A stretch of 64,000 bases of DNA from Plantibacter sp050587525 (GCF_050587525.1 NZ_JBOBFT010000007.1:1-64000), one strand, 5' to 3'; counted from the stretch's first letter, positions 24,575 through 33,427 are shown. The notes: a model not told the origin generated them from the letters alone. Numbers and translations: made by a program.

Positions 24575-24640
24575 TGAGGAGGGACGCCCGGAGCGAACTC
24601 CCGGGAAGCGTTCCGCACGGCCCCGCGGGGAGGCTCGAGA

Positions 24641-24666
24641 ACCGACTCCGGGAACCGACTCCGGGA
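24641..24666. repeat. 13-bp tandem duplication
   Basis: ACCGACTCCGGGA occurs twice in direct succession, with a third degenerate copy after it, between the cspA and groEL genes. Confidence 0.6.
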
Positions 24667-24756
24667 ACGGCTCTGGCAGACCGCCCCGGAAACACGACAT
24701 CGCCGCCCACGTCGTGGACGGCGATGTGCGGAGACACTTCCGCGTTCGTTGATGCT

Positions 24757-24960
24757 CTAGGCCAGGCGGACGCCTTCGGCCTGTGGCCCCTTCGCACCGG
24801 TTCCGACCTCGAAGACGACCGCCTGGCCTTCCTCGAGGGACTTGTAGCCGCTCATATCGATGGCGGAGTAGTGGACGAACACGTCCTGGCCCCCTCCATC
24901 GACAGTGATAAAGCCGAAGCCTTTCTCAGCGTTGAACCACTTCACGGTTCCATTCGCCAT
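24757..24960 (-). CDS. cspA: Cold-shock protein CspA
   Basis: 67 aa, the standard single-domain size. RNP motifs are KGFGFI and DVFVHYSAI. It binds single-stranded RNA as a chaperone that melts secondary structure at low temperature or during growth. It stands alone with a long upstream leader, as is usual for csp genes. Confidence 0.95.
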   Translation of the reverse strand: MANGTVKWFNAEKGFGFITVDGGGQDVFVHYSAIDMSGYKSLEEGQAVVFEVGTGAKGPQAEGVRLA

Positions 24961-25177
24961 GTTCTTACTCCCATTGCTGCGTGCTCACGGCGTCGGCTGG
25001 TGCTGACACCGGGCCTGCCGCGCGGTGCGGCGGTCACGCTTCCGTCACCGTTCCGAGTTGTCCGGAGCCGGGGCGAGACGAGCGGCCAATTCCAGATACT
25101 AATGGCGTACAGCCCGCTGATCCAGGGACATTCGGGGTTTTGTCCCGGAGTATTACGACATCTCAACACACGTGAAA
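24961..25177 (-). promoter_or_regulatory. Promoter and long 5' leader of cspA
   Basis: A -35 box TTTCAC (25177-25172) and a -10 box TAATAC (25155-25150) are separated by 16 bp. Transcription from there would give a 5' leader of about 180 nt, including a hairpin of GGGACA with TGTCCC (25125-25146). Long structured leaders are typical of cold-shock mRNAs. No gene is present. Confidence 0.55.
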
Positions 25178-25238
25178 CACCGCGGAAACACGTTGCATCG
25201 GATCAGGAGGGTGTCCGACCGCATCGACGGCTCGGAGA

Positions 25239-25814
25239 TCAGCCCGCTGGCGTGTAGTCCGCACCGAGGACGACGACGATCCGCAGGAGCGGCGTTTCGC
25301 CCTCTTCCGTCGGGATCGCGTACTGCTGGCTGAGTTCGATCTTCATGCCACCGAGCGCCGCGGACATGGCGCGCGCCGCGCCCTCCTGAGACGGGTCCTG
25401 GTAATAGATGCCGCTCTGGGCGACATCGCTCGTGCTCGCGTCGCTCGTGGAGATCGCCTGGGTGAATCCGGCGGCCGCGAGCGCTTCGGAGGCCTGACCG
25501 GCGAGTCCGGCGGTCTCCGTGCCGTTGAGGACGAGGATGTTGGCCTCGGTGTCGACGACGGGAGCCGCTTCGGTCGGCGTCGGGGTGGGCGTTTCGCTCT
25601 CGCTCGCACTGTTCGTCGGCTGCGGGAAGAAATCGACCTTGTTGTTGAGCGTGAACAGCGCAACCGTTCCGATGCCGACGAGCACGAGGACCGCGACGAC
25701 CGCCCAGAGGAAGGCGATCCAGCCTCGACCCTTCGGCGCGGGTGCCCGGTGCGCGCCGACGCGCTTCAGGTCCGGGACGTCGTCGAAACGGTCGGGCGGG
25801 AAGGTCTCTGCCAT
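25239..25814 (-). CDS. LytR C-terminal-domain membrane protein
   Basis: 191 aa. A short cytoplasmic N-terminus, one membrane span (about 32-56), a Ser/Thr/Pro linker, and then a LytR_C domain (about 90-190; ANILVLNGTETAGLAGQASE, AAGF, IYYQDPSQEGAARAM). This domain occurs at the end of LytR-CpsA-Psr ligases and alone in actinobacteria, and is probably exposed near the cell wall. It follows the DUF3263 gene by 28 bp on the same strand. Confidence 0.85.
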   Translation of the reverse strand: MAETFPPDRFDDVPDLKRVGAHRAPAPKGRGWIAFLWAVVAVLVLVGIGTVALFTLNNKVDFFPQPTNSASESETPTPTPTEAAPVVDTEANILVLNGTETAGLAGQASEALAAAGFTQAISTSDASTSDVAQSGIYYQDPSQEGAARAMSAALGGMKIELSQQYAIPTEEGETPLLRIVVVLGADYTPAG

Positions 25815-25842
25815 GGCTTGGTCTCCAGGGGGTCGTCGGGCG

Positions 25843-26142
25843 TCACACGTCGCGGCGGGGAGCCGGGGTGCCGCGCGTCAGGCGGGCGTCGCGTGTGCGC
25901 TGCAGTCTCTTGAACAGCATGGGGTTGTGGACGAGCGCGAGGGGCGAGTCGATGAGCGCTCCGAGCAGCTGGTAGTAGCGCGCCGGGGACAGCTGGAACC
26001 GGTCGCGGATCGCCGCTTCCTTGGCCCCGACGTGCTGCATCCAGTGGGTCTCGAACTCGAGGATCGCGAGGTCTCGTTCCGTCAGCTCCGGAGCGGTCGG
26101 GCCGGATCCGTCCGGGGCGTCGACGTGCGATGCCTGGTGCAT
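25843..26142 (-). CDS. DUF3263-family protein
   Basis: 99 aa. The start at MHQASHVD is chosen because GAGGAGG lies 5 nt before it; a longer frame begins 30 nt upstream. The core (LTERDLAILEFETHWMQHVG, IRDRFQLSPARYYQLLGALI) is the actinobacterial DUF3263 helix-turn-helix-like domain, probably DNA-binding. It is usually found next to a LytR_C gene, as here. Confidence 0.85.
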   Translation of the reverse strand: MHQASHVDAPDGSGPTAPELTERDLAILEFETHWMQHVGAKEAAIRDRFQLSPARYYQLLGALIDSPLALVHNPMLFKRLQRTRDARLTRGTPAPRRDV

Positions 26143-26329
26143 GATCCTCCTCACGTGTCCTGGCTGGGTCACACCATCCTATTTGGCGCTTGCTGACAGC
26201 TCCGCATCGTGTTCGGTGGGCCGTCGACACGGTCGGTGTGCTCGGGAAGGTTCGGAGCCCCTCAGACGTTGGACAATGGGGTGGGCTCCATGCCCGCCCG
26301 CATAGGATGACCATGAGGAATGGAGCAGT

Positions 26330-26740
26330 ATGACGTACGAAGTTTCGAAGTCCGAAGAGGAGTGGCGCGAGGAACTCGGGCCAGAGCAGTACGCGGTGCT
26401 CCGTGAAGCCGCGACCGAGCGCCCGTGGACCGGCGAGCTCCTCGACGAGGGTCGTGCAGGCCTCTACACCTGTGCGGCGTGCAACGCCGAACTCTTCAAG
26501 AGCGGCACCAAGTTCGACTCCGGTTGCGGGTGGCCGAGCTTCTACGAGTCCGTCCGTCCCGAGGCCGTTCAGCTCATCGAGGACAACACGCTCGGCATGG
26601 TGCGCACCGAGGTCCGTTGCGCGAACTGCGGCTCGCACCTCGGCCACGTGTTCGACGACGGGTTCGGCACGCCGACCGGCGACCGGTACTGCATGAACTC
26701 GATCGCCCTGAACTTCCAGGCCGCAGAGCAGGCCGAGTAG
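26330..26740 (+). CDS. msrB: Peptide-methionine (R)-S-oxide reductase MsrB
   Basis: 136 aa. It reduces methionine-R-sulfoxide in oxidised proteins. The two structural zinc CxxC pairs (CAAC and CANC) are present, as is the catalytic cysteine in DRYCMNSIAL. GWPSF and HLGHVFDDG are family signatures. Start ATG with GGAG upstream; a TAGGAT -10 box lies about 30 bp before. A nitroreductase gene follows after 3 bp. Confidence 0.97.
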   Translation: MTYEVSKSEEEWREELGPEQYAVLREAATERPWTGELLDEGRAGLYTCAACNAELFKSGTKFDSGCGWPSFYESVRPEAVQLIEDNTLGMVRTEVRCANCGSHLGHVFDDGFGTPTGDRYCMNSIALNFQAAEQAE

Positions 26741-26743
26741 TCC

Positions 26744-27280
26744 ATGACCGAACTCTTCGAGGCGGTGAGCCATCGGCGATCCTGGTCGAAGGTCACGGAC
26801 GACGCTCCCACCCGCGACGAGCTGCTGCACCTCATCGGTGCAGCAGGTCGTGTGGCGGATCACAGTTCCATGCGCCCGTGGCGGATCATCGCGCTGCGCG
26901 GTGACGACCGGGTGAAGCTGGGCCGCGCCATCGCCAAGGCCTCCGGAGACAAGGGCGTGTCGACGAAACCGATGCGCGCGCCGCTGCTCCTCGCAGTCGT
27001 CGCGACGATCAAGCCGAGCGAGAAGGTCCCCGCGTGGGAGCAGGAGGCCGTGGCATCGGGTGTCGCACACGTGCTCAGCCTGTTGCTCGACGACGCCGGT
27101 TGGGGCGTCCTGTGGCGCACCGGCACGTACACGCGGTCCAAGCCCATCCGCAAGGCGCACGGCCTCGCGAAGAACGAGGAACTGCTCGGTTGGCTCTACG
27201 TCGGCGGCAAGCCTCCGACAGCTCGGATCGGTCGCCGGAAGGCCGTCAACGCCAAGGCTCACCTGAGCCGCATGCCGTAA
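26744..27280 (+). CDS. Nitroreductase-family protein
   Basis: 178 aa, the short form of this FMN-dependent family. Signatures are an N-terminal HRRSWSKV for the FMN phosphate, SSMRPWRIIALRG, and a C-terminal GWLYVGGKP. The usual dimer would reduce flavin- or nitro-substrates with NAD(P)H; the true substrate is unknown. It is probably co-transcribed with msrB. Confidence 0.85.
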   Translation: MTELFEAVSHRRSWSKVTDDAPTRDELLHLIGAAGRVADHSSMRPWRIIALRGDDRVKLGRAIAKASGDKGVSTKPMRAPLLLAVVATIKPSEKVPAWEQEAVASGVAHVLSLLLDDAGWGVLWRTGTYTRSKPIRKAHGLAKNEELLGWLYVGGKPPTARIGRRKAVNAKAHLSRMP

Positions 27281-27308
27281 GTCGCTCCGGCCGGCGGCGG
27301 ATCGTCCT

Positions 27309-28271
27309 TCAGCTCGCTGCTGCAGGGCCCTTCCGGCGCCGGATGGACGCGATCGCGACCGCCACGAACGCGAGCATCGTGCCGATGATCGTGGTCGTGT
27401 GCACTCCTCCACCGTCGCCGGGGAGGAACAGGTCGAGGGCGAGGGCGCTGAGCGTCTGGCCGGCGACCGTGCCGAGTCCGAGGATCAGCACGCCCGTGTG
27501 CTCCACGAGGTAGGCGGCCACGGCGATGAAGACGCACCCGATGGGACCGCCGAGATAGAGCCACGGCTCCGTCGGGAAGGCATCGGGCGGGCCGACGATC
27601 GCGATGTGCACCACGGCAGCGATCCCCAGGGCGATGGTGCCGACGACGAAGTTGATCGCGGTCGCGGCGAGTGTGCTCTGGGCGCGGACCCGCACCCGGC
27701 CGTTGACGGCCTGCTGCCAGGAGACGCCGAGCCCGGCGATGAGCGGGAGCACGAGCATCCAGAGCGGGATGTCGCCGCCGAATTCGCCCGAGACTGCGAG
27801 ACCGACGGCCACGAGAGCGATCGCGGCGCCGATGACGCGTGGCGCCGTGAGGTACACGCGTCCTCCCGGGCCGAAGCCGACGCGGTCGAGCAGGAGGCCG
27901 CTCGTCGTCTGCCCGGCTACGACGGCGACCGTGAAGAGCGCGACGCCGAGCGCCGCTGCCGTGAGCCCCTGCGACAGGACGAGGAACGCGCCGGCCGTGC
28001 CGCCGAGGACCGACCACCACGGCAGTTCGTGCGCCCGGACGGCGTGCACGACGGTGCGGATGCCGGTGCGGCCGACCTTCGACACGCCGAGTGCGACGAG
28101 GAGGACGACGAGCCCTCCCCCGAAGGAGATCGCCGCTGCAAGGAAGCCGTCGTCGAGCCGCGCTCCGAGCTGGCCGTTGATCCTCGCCTGGACGGCGATG
28201 AGGGCTCCGCTCCCGATAGCGATGAGGAGGGCGAGCCAAGCGGGGAAGGTACTGCGATGTTCGTGATTCAT
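27309..28271 (-). CDS. DMT-superfamily (YdcZ/DUF606-type) membrane transporter
   Basis: 320 aa with about ten hydrophobic helices, arranged as two homologous halves (LALLIAIGSGALIAVQARIN GQLG; then LPLIAGLGVSWQQAVNGRVR). The conserved N-G/R signature in each half (ARINGQLG, AVNGRV) marks the DUF606 group. Substrate unknown. A tRNA-Thr gene lies 3 bp upstream on the same strand. Confidence 0.85.
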   Translation of the reverse strand: MNHEHRSTFPAWLALLIAIGSGALIAVQARINGQLGARLDDGFLAAAISFGGGLVVLLVALGVSKVGRTGIRTVVHAVRAHELPWWSVLGGTAGAFLVLSQGLTAAALGVALFTVAVVAGQTTSGLLLDRVGFGPGGRVYLTAPRVIGAAIALVAVGLAVSGEFGGDIPLWMLVLPLIAGLGVSWQQAVNGRVRVRAQSTLAATAINFVVGTIALGIAAVVHIAIVGPPDAFPTEPWLYLGGPIGCVFIAVAAYLVEHTGVLILGLGTVAGQTLSALALDLFLPGDGGGVHTTTIIGTMLAFVAVAIASIRRRKGPAAAS

Positions 28272-28274
28272 ATG

Positions 28275-28347
28275 AGCCGACGACGGGACTTGAACCCGTA
28301 ACCTACGCTTTACAAGAGCGTTGCGCTACCAATTGCGCCACGTCGGC
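28275..28347 (-). tRNA. tRNA-Thr (anticodon TGT)
   Basis: A 73-nt cloverleaf: acceptor GCCGACG with CGTCGGC, anticodon stem ACGCT/AGCGT around loop CTTGTAA (TGT), T-loop TTCAAGT. CCA is not encoded. Confidence 0.95.
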
Positions 28348-28389
28348 GAGACCGCTCAAGCATATCGGGTGCATCGCCATGACGCAGAA

Positions 28390-28417
28390 CCGGCCGCCTC
28401 CCGAAGGAGACGGCCGG
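28390..28417 (-). terminator. Terminator of the DsbA-like gene
   Basis: CCGGCCG-c-CTCC, loop cgaa, GGAG-a-CGGCCGG: an 11-bp stem with one mismatch, 23 bp past the stop. Confidence 0.75.
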
Positions 28418-28440
28418 CAGCACACGATCGATTCGGGCGA

Positions 28441-29406
28441 TCAGCCGTTGACAGGCGATTCGCTCTGCGTCGCCGTGGGAGTCGGAGTCGGTGCATCGGT
28501 CGACGTCGGCTCGCTCGAGACGGCGAGGATGAACGCTGCGAACTGCTCCGGGTCGGTGAGCGATCCGGTGTACTGCTTGCCGTTCACGAGGATCGTCGGC
28601 GTGCCGTCGACCTTCTTGACGTCGGTGTCGGGCAGGGGGCCGCTGCGCGCACGGTTCGTGGCGTCCTTGACCCACGACTTGTACGTGCCCTCGTCGATGC
28701 AGGTGTTGATCTTCGACACGCTCCCGGAGACGACGCCCTTGGCGATGTCCTTGATCTGCGCATCCGTCAGACCCTCGGTGTTCTCCGCCGGTTGCTTCTC
28801 GAACATCGCCGTGTTGAAGGCGAAGAAGTCGTTCGGCGAGTTCTCGACGACGCACGCGGCGGCGTTCGACGCGCGCAGTGAGTACTGCGTGCCGAGCGAG
28901 GCGTTCGTGAGCGTCGCGAGCGGGTGCACCGTGTAGGTGGCCGCGCCGGCGTTCAGCCAACCGGCGATCTGCTTGGCGTTCGTGGTCTCGAACTGCTTGC
29001 AGTAGGGGCAGAGGTAGTCCTGGTAGACGCGGATGTCCACGTTCTGCGGGCCGGGCGTCGCGCCATCGGTGGGGGTGGCGGACGGTTCCTCCGGCGTCTC
29101 GGCGCTGGCAGAGGGGGACGGCGTGGTGTCGGTCTGCACAGCGCCGACGACCTTCAGGTCCTGACCGACCGTGAACCCGTCGTTCTGAGCGGCCGTGGGG
29201 ACAGGGCCGTCCGGCTTGATCGAGGAGACGATGATGACCGCCACGACCGCCACGATCGCGAGTGCGCCGACGATGATGCCGCCCTGGAGCAGGAACCGGT
29301 TGCGACGCTCGCGTTTGCGCTGCTGCTCGCGCAGCACCCGCGCTTTCTCGCGTGCCGCATCACGGCGTTCGTTCTTGGATGGGCGGCTTGATCCGGCGCC
29401 AGACAT
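28441..29406 (-). CDS. Membrane-anchored DsbA/thioredoxin-fold protein
   Basis: 321 aa, starting at MSGAGSSRPSKNERRDA with GAGG upstream. A basic cytoplasmic segment, one membrane span (about 42-65), a Ser/Pro/Thr linker (about 95-125), then a DsbA-type thioredoxin fold with active-site CPYC (YLCPYCKQF) and the cis-Pro region KKVDGTPTILVNGKQYTG. A second Cys pair lies at ACVV and NTCID. It probably oxidises or isomerises disulfides in exported proteins. A second Ser/Thr/Pro tail ends the protein. Confidence 0.9.
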   Translation of the reverse strand: MSGAGSSRPSKNERRDAAREKARVLREQQRKRERRNRFLLQGGIIVGALAIVAVVAVIIVSSIKPDGPVPTAAQNDGFTVGQDLKVVGAVQTDTTPSPSASAETPEEPSATPTDGATPGPQNVDIRVYQDYLCPYCKQFETTNAKQIAGWLNAGAATYTVHPLATLTNASLGTQYSLRASNAAACVVENSPNDFFAFNTAMFEKQPAENTEGLTDAQIKDIAKGVVSGSVSKINTCIDEGTYKSWVKDATNRARSGPLPDTDVKKVDGTPTILVNGKQYTGSLTDPEQFAAFILAVSSEPTSTDAPTPTPTATQSESPVNG

Positions 29407-29717
29407 TGATCCTCGTTTCGGGGGGTCGTAGGACGCGAGATCGACGCGCCAAACATGTCGATGGTAGTGCGGTTCTCTGGGAGAGCGCCAAACCAGGCAG
29501 TGAGATCGCTGAATGATCGCGACATCCGTGGCAACATTCGCTGCGACACGCTCCGGCTCGTCTCTCCCGGAATCCGCTTGGTCCACCTCCCGAAATTCGC
29601 CTGGAGATCTCAGTCGGGCATGGCATACTGGATCCGCGCACGCGACACTGTCGACGCGTTCGCGTCCATTCACAACGGATCGTCCGGCACGTACCTGCCG
29701 GTGAAGGAGAAACAATC
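29407..29717. promoter_or_regulatory. Divergent promoter region between the DsbA-like and ABC ATPase genes
   Basis: 311 bp without a supported gene. A -10-like CATACT at 29624-29629 faces the ATPase gene; AAGGAG precedes its ATG. No strong palindromes or repeats are seen. Confidence 0.4.
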
Positions 29718-30827
29718 ATGGCGTCAGTGACGTTCGATAACGCAACCCGTGTCTACCCGGGCGGCACCCGTCCCGCAGTGGACAAGCTCAACCTCGAGGT
29801 CGCCGATGGCGAGTTCCTCGTTCTCGTCGGCCCGTCCGGCTGTGGCAAGTCCACCTCCCTCCGCATGCTCGCCGGCCTCGAAGAGGTCAACGACGGCCAC
29901 ATCTTCATCGGCGACCGCGACGTGACCGACGTTCCGCCGAAGGACCGCGACATCGCCATGGTGTTCCAGAACTACGCGCTGTACCCCCACATGACCGTCG
30001 CTGAGAACATGGGCTTCGCGCTCAAGATCGCCGGCGTCGGCAAGGAAGAGCGCGCCACCCGCGTGCTCGAGGCCGCTCGCCTCCTCGACCTCGAGGACTA
30101 CCTGACCCGCAAGCCGAAGGCCCTCTCCGGTGGTCAGCGTCAGCGCGTCGCCATGGGTCGCGCCATCGTGCGTCAGCCCCAGGTCTTCCTCATGGACGAG
30201 CCGCTGTCGAACCTCGACGCCAAGCTCCGCGTCCAGACCCGTACGCAGATCGCTTCACTGCAGCGTCGTCTCGGCGTCACCACGGTCTACGTCACGCACG
30301 ACCAGACTGAGGCCCTCACCATGGGTGACCGCATCGCCGTGCTCAAGGACGGCCTCCTCCAGCAGGTCGGCACCCCGCGCGACCTGTACGAGAAGCCCGA
30401 GAACGTGTTCGTCGCCGGCTTCATCGGCAGCCCGGCCATGAACCTCTTCCAGGGCGAGGTCGCCGACGGCGGCGTCAAGCTGGGCGGCTACATCATCCCC
30501 GTCGAGCGCGAGATCGTCGCAGAGGCACCGTCGAAGCACGTCACGGTCGGCGTCCGCCCCGAGGACATCAGCGTCTCGAGCGTCGCCGGTTCCGGCATCG
30601 AAGTGACCGTCGACCTCGTCGAGGAGCTCGGCGCCGACGGTTACCTCTACGGCCACACCGAGGTCGGCGGCAAGCGCACCGACATCGTGGCCCGCGTCGA
30701 CGGCCGCAACCACGCGCACATCGGCGACACGGTCTTCCTGGCCCCCACGTCGAACCACGTGCACGCGTTCGACTCGGAGTCGGGCGAGCGCCTCGGCAAC
30801 AAGCCGGTCGTGTCCTCCTCCCACTAA
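29718..30827 (+). CDS. Sugar ABC transporter ATP-binding protein (MsmK/UgpC type)
   Basis: 369 aa. The nucleotide-binding domain has Walker A GPSGCGKST, Q-loop MVFQNYALYPH, signature LSGGQRQRVAMGRA, Walker B VFLMDEPLSNLDA and H-loop VTHDQTEA. The C-terminal OB-like regulatory domain (about 240-360) is the MalK/UgpC type (VTVGVRPEDI). No permease or binding-protein gene is near, so it is probably a shared ATPase that drives several sugar transporters, as MsmK does in other Gram-positives. It is followed by a terminator. Confidence 0.93.
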   Translation: MASVTFDNATRVYPGGTRPAVDKLNLEVADGEFLVLVGPSGCGKSTSLRMLAGLEEVNDGHIFIGDRDVTDVPPKDRDIAMVFQNYALYPHMTVAENMGFALKIAGVGKEERATRVLEAARLLDLEDYLTRKPKALSGGQRQRVAMGRAIVRQPQVFLMDEPLSNLDAKLRVQTRTQIASLQRRLGVTTVYVTHDQTEALTMGDRIAVLKDGLLQQVGTPRDLYEKPENVFVAGFIGSPAMNLFQGEVADGGVKLGGYIIPVEREIVAEAPSKHVTVGVRPEDISVSSVAGSGIEVTVDLVEELGADGYLYGHTEVGGKRTDIVARVDGRNHAHIGDTVFLAPTSNHVHAFDSESGERLGNKPVVSSSH

Positions 30828-30836
30828 GGTCCATCA

Positions 30837-30875
30837 CTGTGGTCGAGCGGTCGTTTCCCGACTGCTCGGCCACAG
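30837..30875 (+). terminator. Terminator after the ATPase gene
   Basis: CTGTGG-t-CGAGC-g-GTCG, loop tttc, CGAC-t-GCTCG-g-CCACAG, then TCGTTT. A long stem with two mismatches. Confidence 0.8.
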
Positions 30876-30898
30876 TCGTTTAAGGAGCACATCGCTCA

Positions 30899-32185
30899 AT
30901 GTCCGGCGCACTCAACATCACCGCGGCCACCGTCGATCCGGCCCTGCTCGATCTCCCGTGGCAGTTGCCACTCGATCAGTGGCCCAACGAGACCATCGCA
31001 TCGCTGCCCAAGGGCATTTCACGGCACCTCGTCCGCTTCGCGAACCTCTCCGGGTACGTCATCGCCGTCAAGGAGACCACGACGGAGATGGCGAAGGGCG
31101 AGTACGACATGCTGCGCACCCTGCAGCGTCTCGACATCCCGTGCGTCGACCCGCTCGCGGTCATCACGAACCGGTCGGACAAGAAGGGGCGTGAGCTGCC
31201 GAGCGTGCTCGTCACGAGGCACTTGAAGTTCTCGCTCCCCTACCGCGCACTCTTCCAGGGCACGCTGCGTCCCGACACCGCCACGCGGCTCGTCGACGCC
31301 CTCGCGGTGCTCCTCGTGCGCCTGCACATGATCGGCTTCTTCTGGGGCGACGTCTCGCTCTCCAACACGCTCTTCCGCCGTGACGCCGGTGCATTCGCCG
31401 CATACCTCGTCGATGCGGAGACCGGCAAGCTGTACGAAGGCGGGCTGTCGAACGGTCAGCGCGAGAACGATCTGGAGATCGCCCGCGTCAACATCGCCGG
31501 TGAACTCCTCGACCTCGAAGCCGGCGGCCGCGTGGACGCCGAGCTCGACCCGGTGACCGTGAGCAACGGGATCGTGGCCGCGTACCGTTCCCTGTGGAAG
31601 GAGCTCACGGGCTCCGAGTCCTTCGACGCCTCGGAGCGTTGGCGGATCACGGAACGCGTGGCCAGGCTCAACGATCTCGGCTTCGACATCGAGGAACTCG
31701 CCATCAAGACGACCGATGAGGGCTCGACGGTCCGCATCCAGCCGAAGGTCGTCGACGCCGGTCACCACCAGCGTCGCCTGCTGCGGCTCACGGGTCTCGA
31801 CGCCGGCGAGAACCAGGCCAGGCGCCTCCTCAACGACCTGGACGCGTACTCGGCGTCATTCGGCAAGGACAGCTTCGACGAGGAGCGGGCCGCGCACGAG
31901 TGGCTCATCCGAGTCTTCGAACCGGTCGTCAAGGCGATCCCCCGCGAATTGCGCGGCAAGCTCGAGCCCGCGGAGATCTTCCACCAGCTGCTCGACCACC
32001 GCTGGTACCTCGCTCAGGAGGAGTCGCGCGACATCCCCCTCGCCGAGGCCGTGGGGTCCTACATCAACACGGTGCTGCGGCACCGTCGCGACGAGGCGAC
32101 GATCATCGCCCCTCCGACCGAGAACATCACGCTCCCGATCGGCACGATCACGACCGGCCCTGTCGACTGGCGGGATCTGGTCTAG
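30899..32185 (+). CDS. DUF4032 / lipopolysaccharide-kinase-like protein
   Basis: 428 aa. The first half has kinase-like features: YVIAVKETT (lysine of strand 3), HMIGFFWGDVSLSNTLFRRD (catalytic loop with Asp and Asn) and LVDAETG (metal-binding DxE in place of DFG). The C-terminal half (about 245-425) is DUF4032, an actinobacterial domain of unknown role. A small-molecule or sugar-kinase-like activity is plausible but unproven. It lies after the shared sugar ATPase, separated by a terminator, with AAGGAG upstream. Confidence 0.85.
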   Translation: MSGALNITAATVDPALLDLPWQLPLDQWPNETIASLPKGISRHLVRFANLSGYVIAVKETTTEMAKGEYDMLRTLQRLDIPCVDPLAVITNRSDKKGRELPSVLVTRHLKFSLPYRALFQGTLRPDTATRLVDALAVLLVRLHMIGFFWGDVSLSNTLFRRDAGAFAAYLVDAETGKLYEGGLSNGQRENDLEIARVNIAGELLDLEAGGRVDAELDPVTVSNGIVAAYRSLWKELTGSESFDASERWRITERVARLNDLGFDIEELAIKTTDEGSTVRIQPKVVDAGHHQRRLLRLTGLDAGENQARRLLNDLDAYSASFGKDSFDEERAAHEWLIRVFEPVVKAIPRELRGKLEPAEIFHQLLDHRWYLAQEESRDIPLAEAVGSYINTVLRHRRDEATIIAPPTENITLPIGTITTGPVDWRDLV

Positions 32186-32202
32186 GAAGCTGCCCTCACG
32201 CA

Positions 32203-32367
32203 CTTCGACAGGCTCAGTGACCGGACCGACAGGCCCCATACTTCGACAGGCTCAGTGACCGGACCGACAGGCCCAGAGACCGGACCGACAGGCCAGTGGC
32301 TGGATAGACAGGCCCCATACTTCGACAGGCTCAGTGACCGGACAACCGGTCCCTGAGCCTGTCGAAG
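32203..32367. repeat. Cluster of the dispersed palindromic repeat with a large hairpin
   Basis: Copies of CTTCGACARGCTCAGTGACC (followed by GG) lie at 32203, 32241 and 32320, with an inverted copy at 32346-32367. The last two form a 22-bp stem with one mismatch and a 4-nt loop (32320-32367), which may terminate both the DUF4032 and the rlmB transcripts. Related copies occur at 47665-47766, 49451-49589 and 61063-61084. Confidence 0.85.
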
Positions 32368-32386
32368 GGGTGCTGCGTTCCTACTG

Positions 32387-33427
32387 CTACTTCTTCTTCA
32401 CGCGCTTCGTGAGCGTGCCCTCGCCACGACGGCGGGCGATCTCGTACAGCGTGACGCTCGCGGCGATGCCGGCGTTGAGCGACTCGGTCGCCTGCGAGAT
32501 CGGGATGGACACGACGGCGTCGCACGTCTCGGTGACGAGACGCGAGAGGCCCTTGCCCTCGCTGCCGACGACGACCAGGATCGGTCCGTCCGCGAGCTCG
32601 AGACCGGGCAGGGAGACGTCGCCATCGCCATCGAGGCCGATGACGAAGACGCCGCGCTCCTTGAACGCCTTGAGGGTCTGCGTGAGGTTCGTCGCCATGG
32701 CCACGGGCGTGCGTGCCGCGGCTCCCGCCGACGTCTTCCAGGCGGAAGCCGTGAGGCCGACGCTGCGACGCTGGGGCAGGATGACGCCGTGTCCGCCGAA
32801 CGCGGCCGTGGAACGGATGATCGCTCCGAGGTTACGCGGGTCGGTGATGCCGTCGAGGGCGATGAACAGGGGCGTCTGGCCCTTGGACAGCACCTGGTCG
32901 AGCAGCTCGATCGGGTGCGCGTACTCGTACGGCGGCACCTTGAGCGCGACGCCCTGGTGCACGGAGTCGAAGCCGGCCATGCGGTCGAGCTCCGGCCGCA
33001 TGACCTCGAGCACGGGGATGCCCCGGCGCGTGGCGAGCGTCATGATCTCTTTGACGCGGTCGTCCATCTCGATGCGGGTCGCGAGGTACAGCGTGGTCGC
33101 GGGAATCTTCGCGCGGAGCGCTTCGAGCACCGAGTTGCGACCCGTCACCACCTCCGACTCGTCGCCAGCCTTGGGCTTGCGCGCGCCACCGGCACCGGAG
33201 CCCTGACGGCCCGCGACCTTCGGCTTGGACGCGGCATGGGGGCCCGCTGCAGCGGCGTACCGCTCCTGAGCGGCCTTGCGCTTGCCGGCTGGGTGCCAGG
33301 CACGGTCTTCGGCCTTGGGGGTCGGCCCGCGACCCTCGAGCGCCTTGCGGCCGAGGCCGCCGGTGCCCTTGAGCGGGCCCTTCTTGTTCTTCTTCATGCC
33401 GCCGGGGCGGCCTGCACTATTCGCCAC
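32387..33427 (-). CDS. rlmB: 23S rRNA (guanosine-2'-O)-methyltransferase RlmB (TrmH family)
   Basis: 346 aa from a GTG start (GGAG, 5 nt upstream), overlapping the cysS stop by 11 nt. A basic low-complexity N-terminus (1-90) precedes a substrate-binding domain (EVVTGRNSVLEALRA) and a SPOUT methyltransferase domain with motifs LDGITDPRNLGAIIRSTAAF, VVVGSEGKGLSRLV and SIPISQATESLNAGIAAS. It methylates the ribose of a conserved 23S rRNA guanosine. The order ispDF-cysS-rlmB is also found in mycobacteria; here one gene intervenes. Confidence 0.95.
   Translation of the reverse strand: MANSAGRPGGMKKNKKGPLKGTGGLGRKALEGRGPTPKAEDRAWHPAGKRKAAQERYAAAAGPHAASKPKVAGRQGSGAGGARKPKAGDESEVVTGRNSVLEALRAKIPATTLYLATRIEMDDRVKEIMTLATRRGIPVLEVMRPELDRMAGFDSVHQGVALKVPPYEYAHPIELLDQVLSKGQTPLFIALDGITDPRNLGAIIRSTAAFGGHGVILPQRRSVGLTASAWKTSAGAAARTPVAMATNLTQTLKAFKERGVFVIGLDGDGDVSLPGLELADGPILVVVGSEGKGLSRLVTETCDAVVSIPISQATESLNAGIAASVTLYEIARRRGEGTLTKRVKKK

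Noticed and set aside
22836..24752. 638-aa open frame antisense to groEL
   Set aside because: Shadow of a high-GC gene: Asp/Leu/Val-rich with no family and no start signal, fully opposite a conserved chaperonin.
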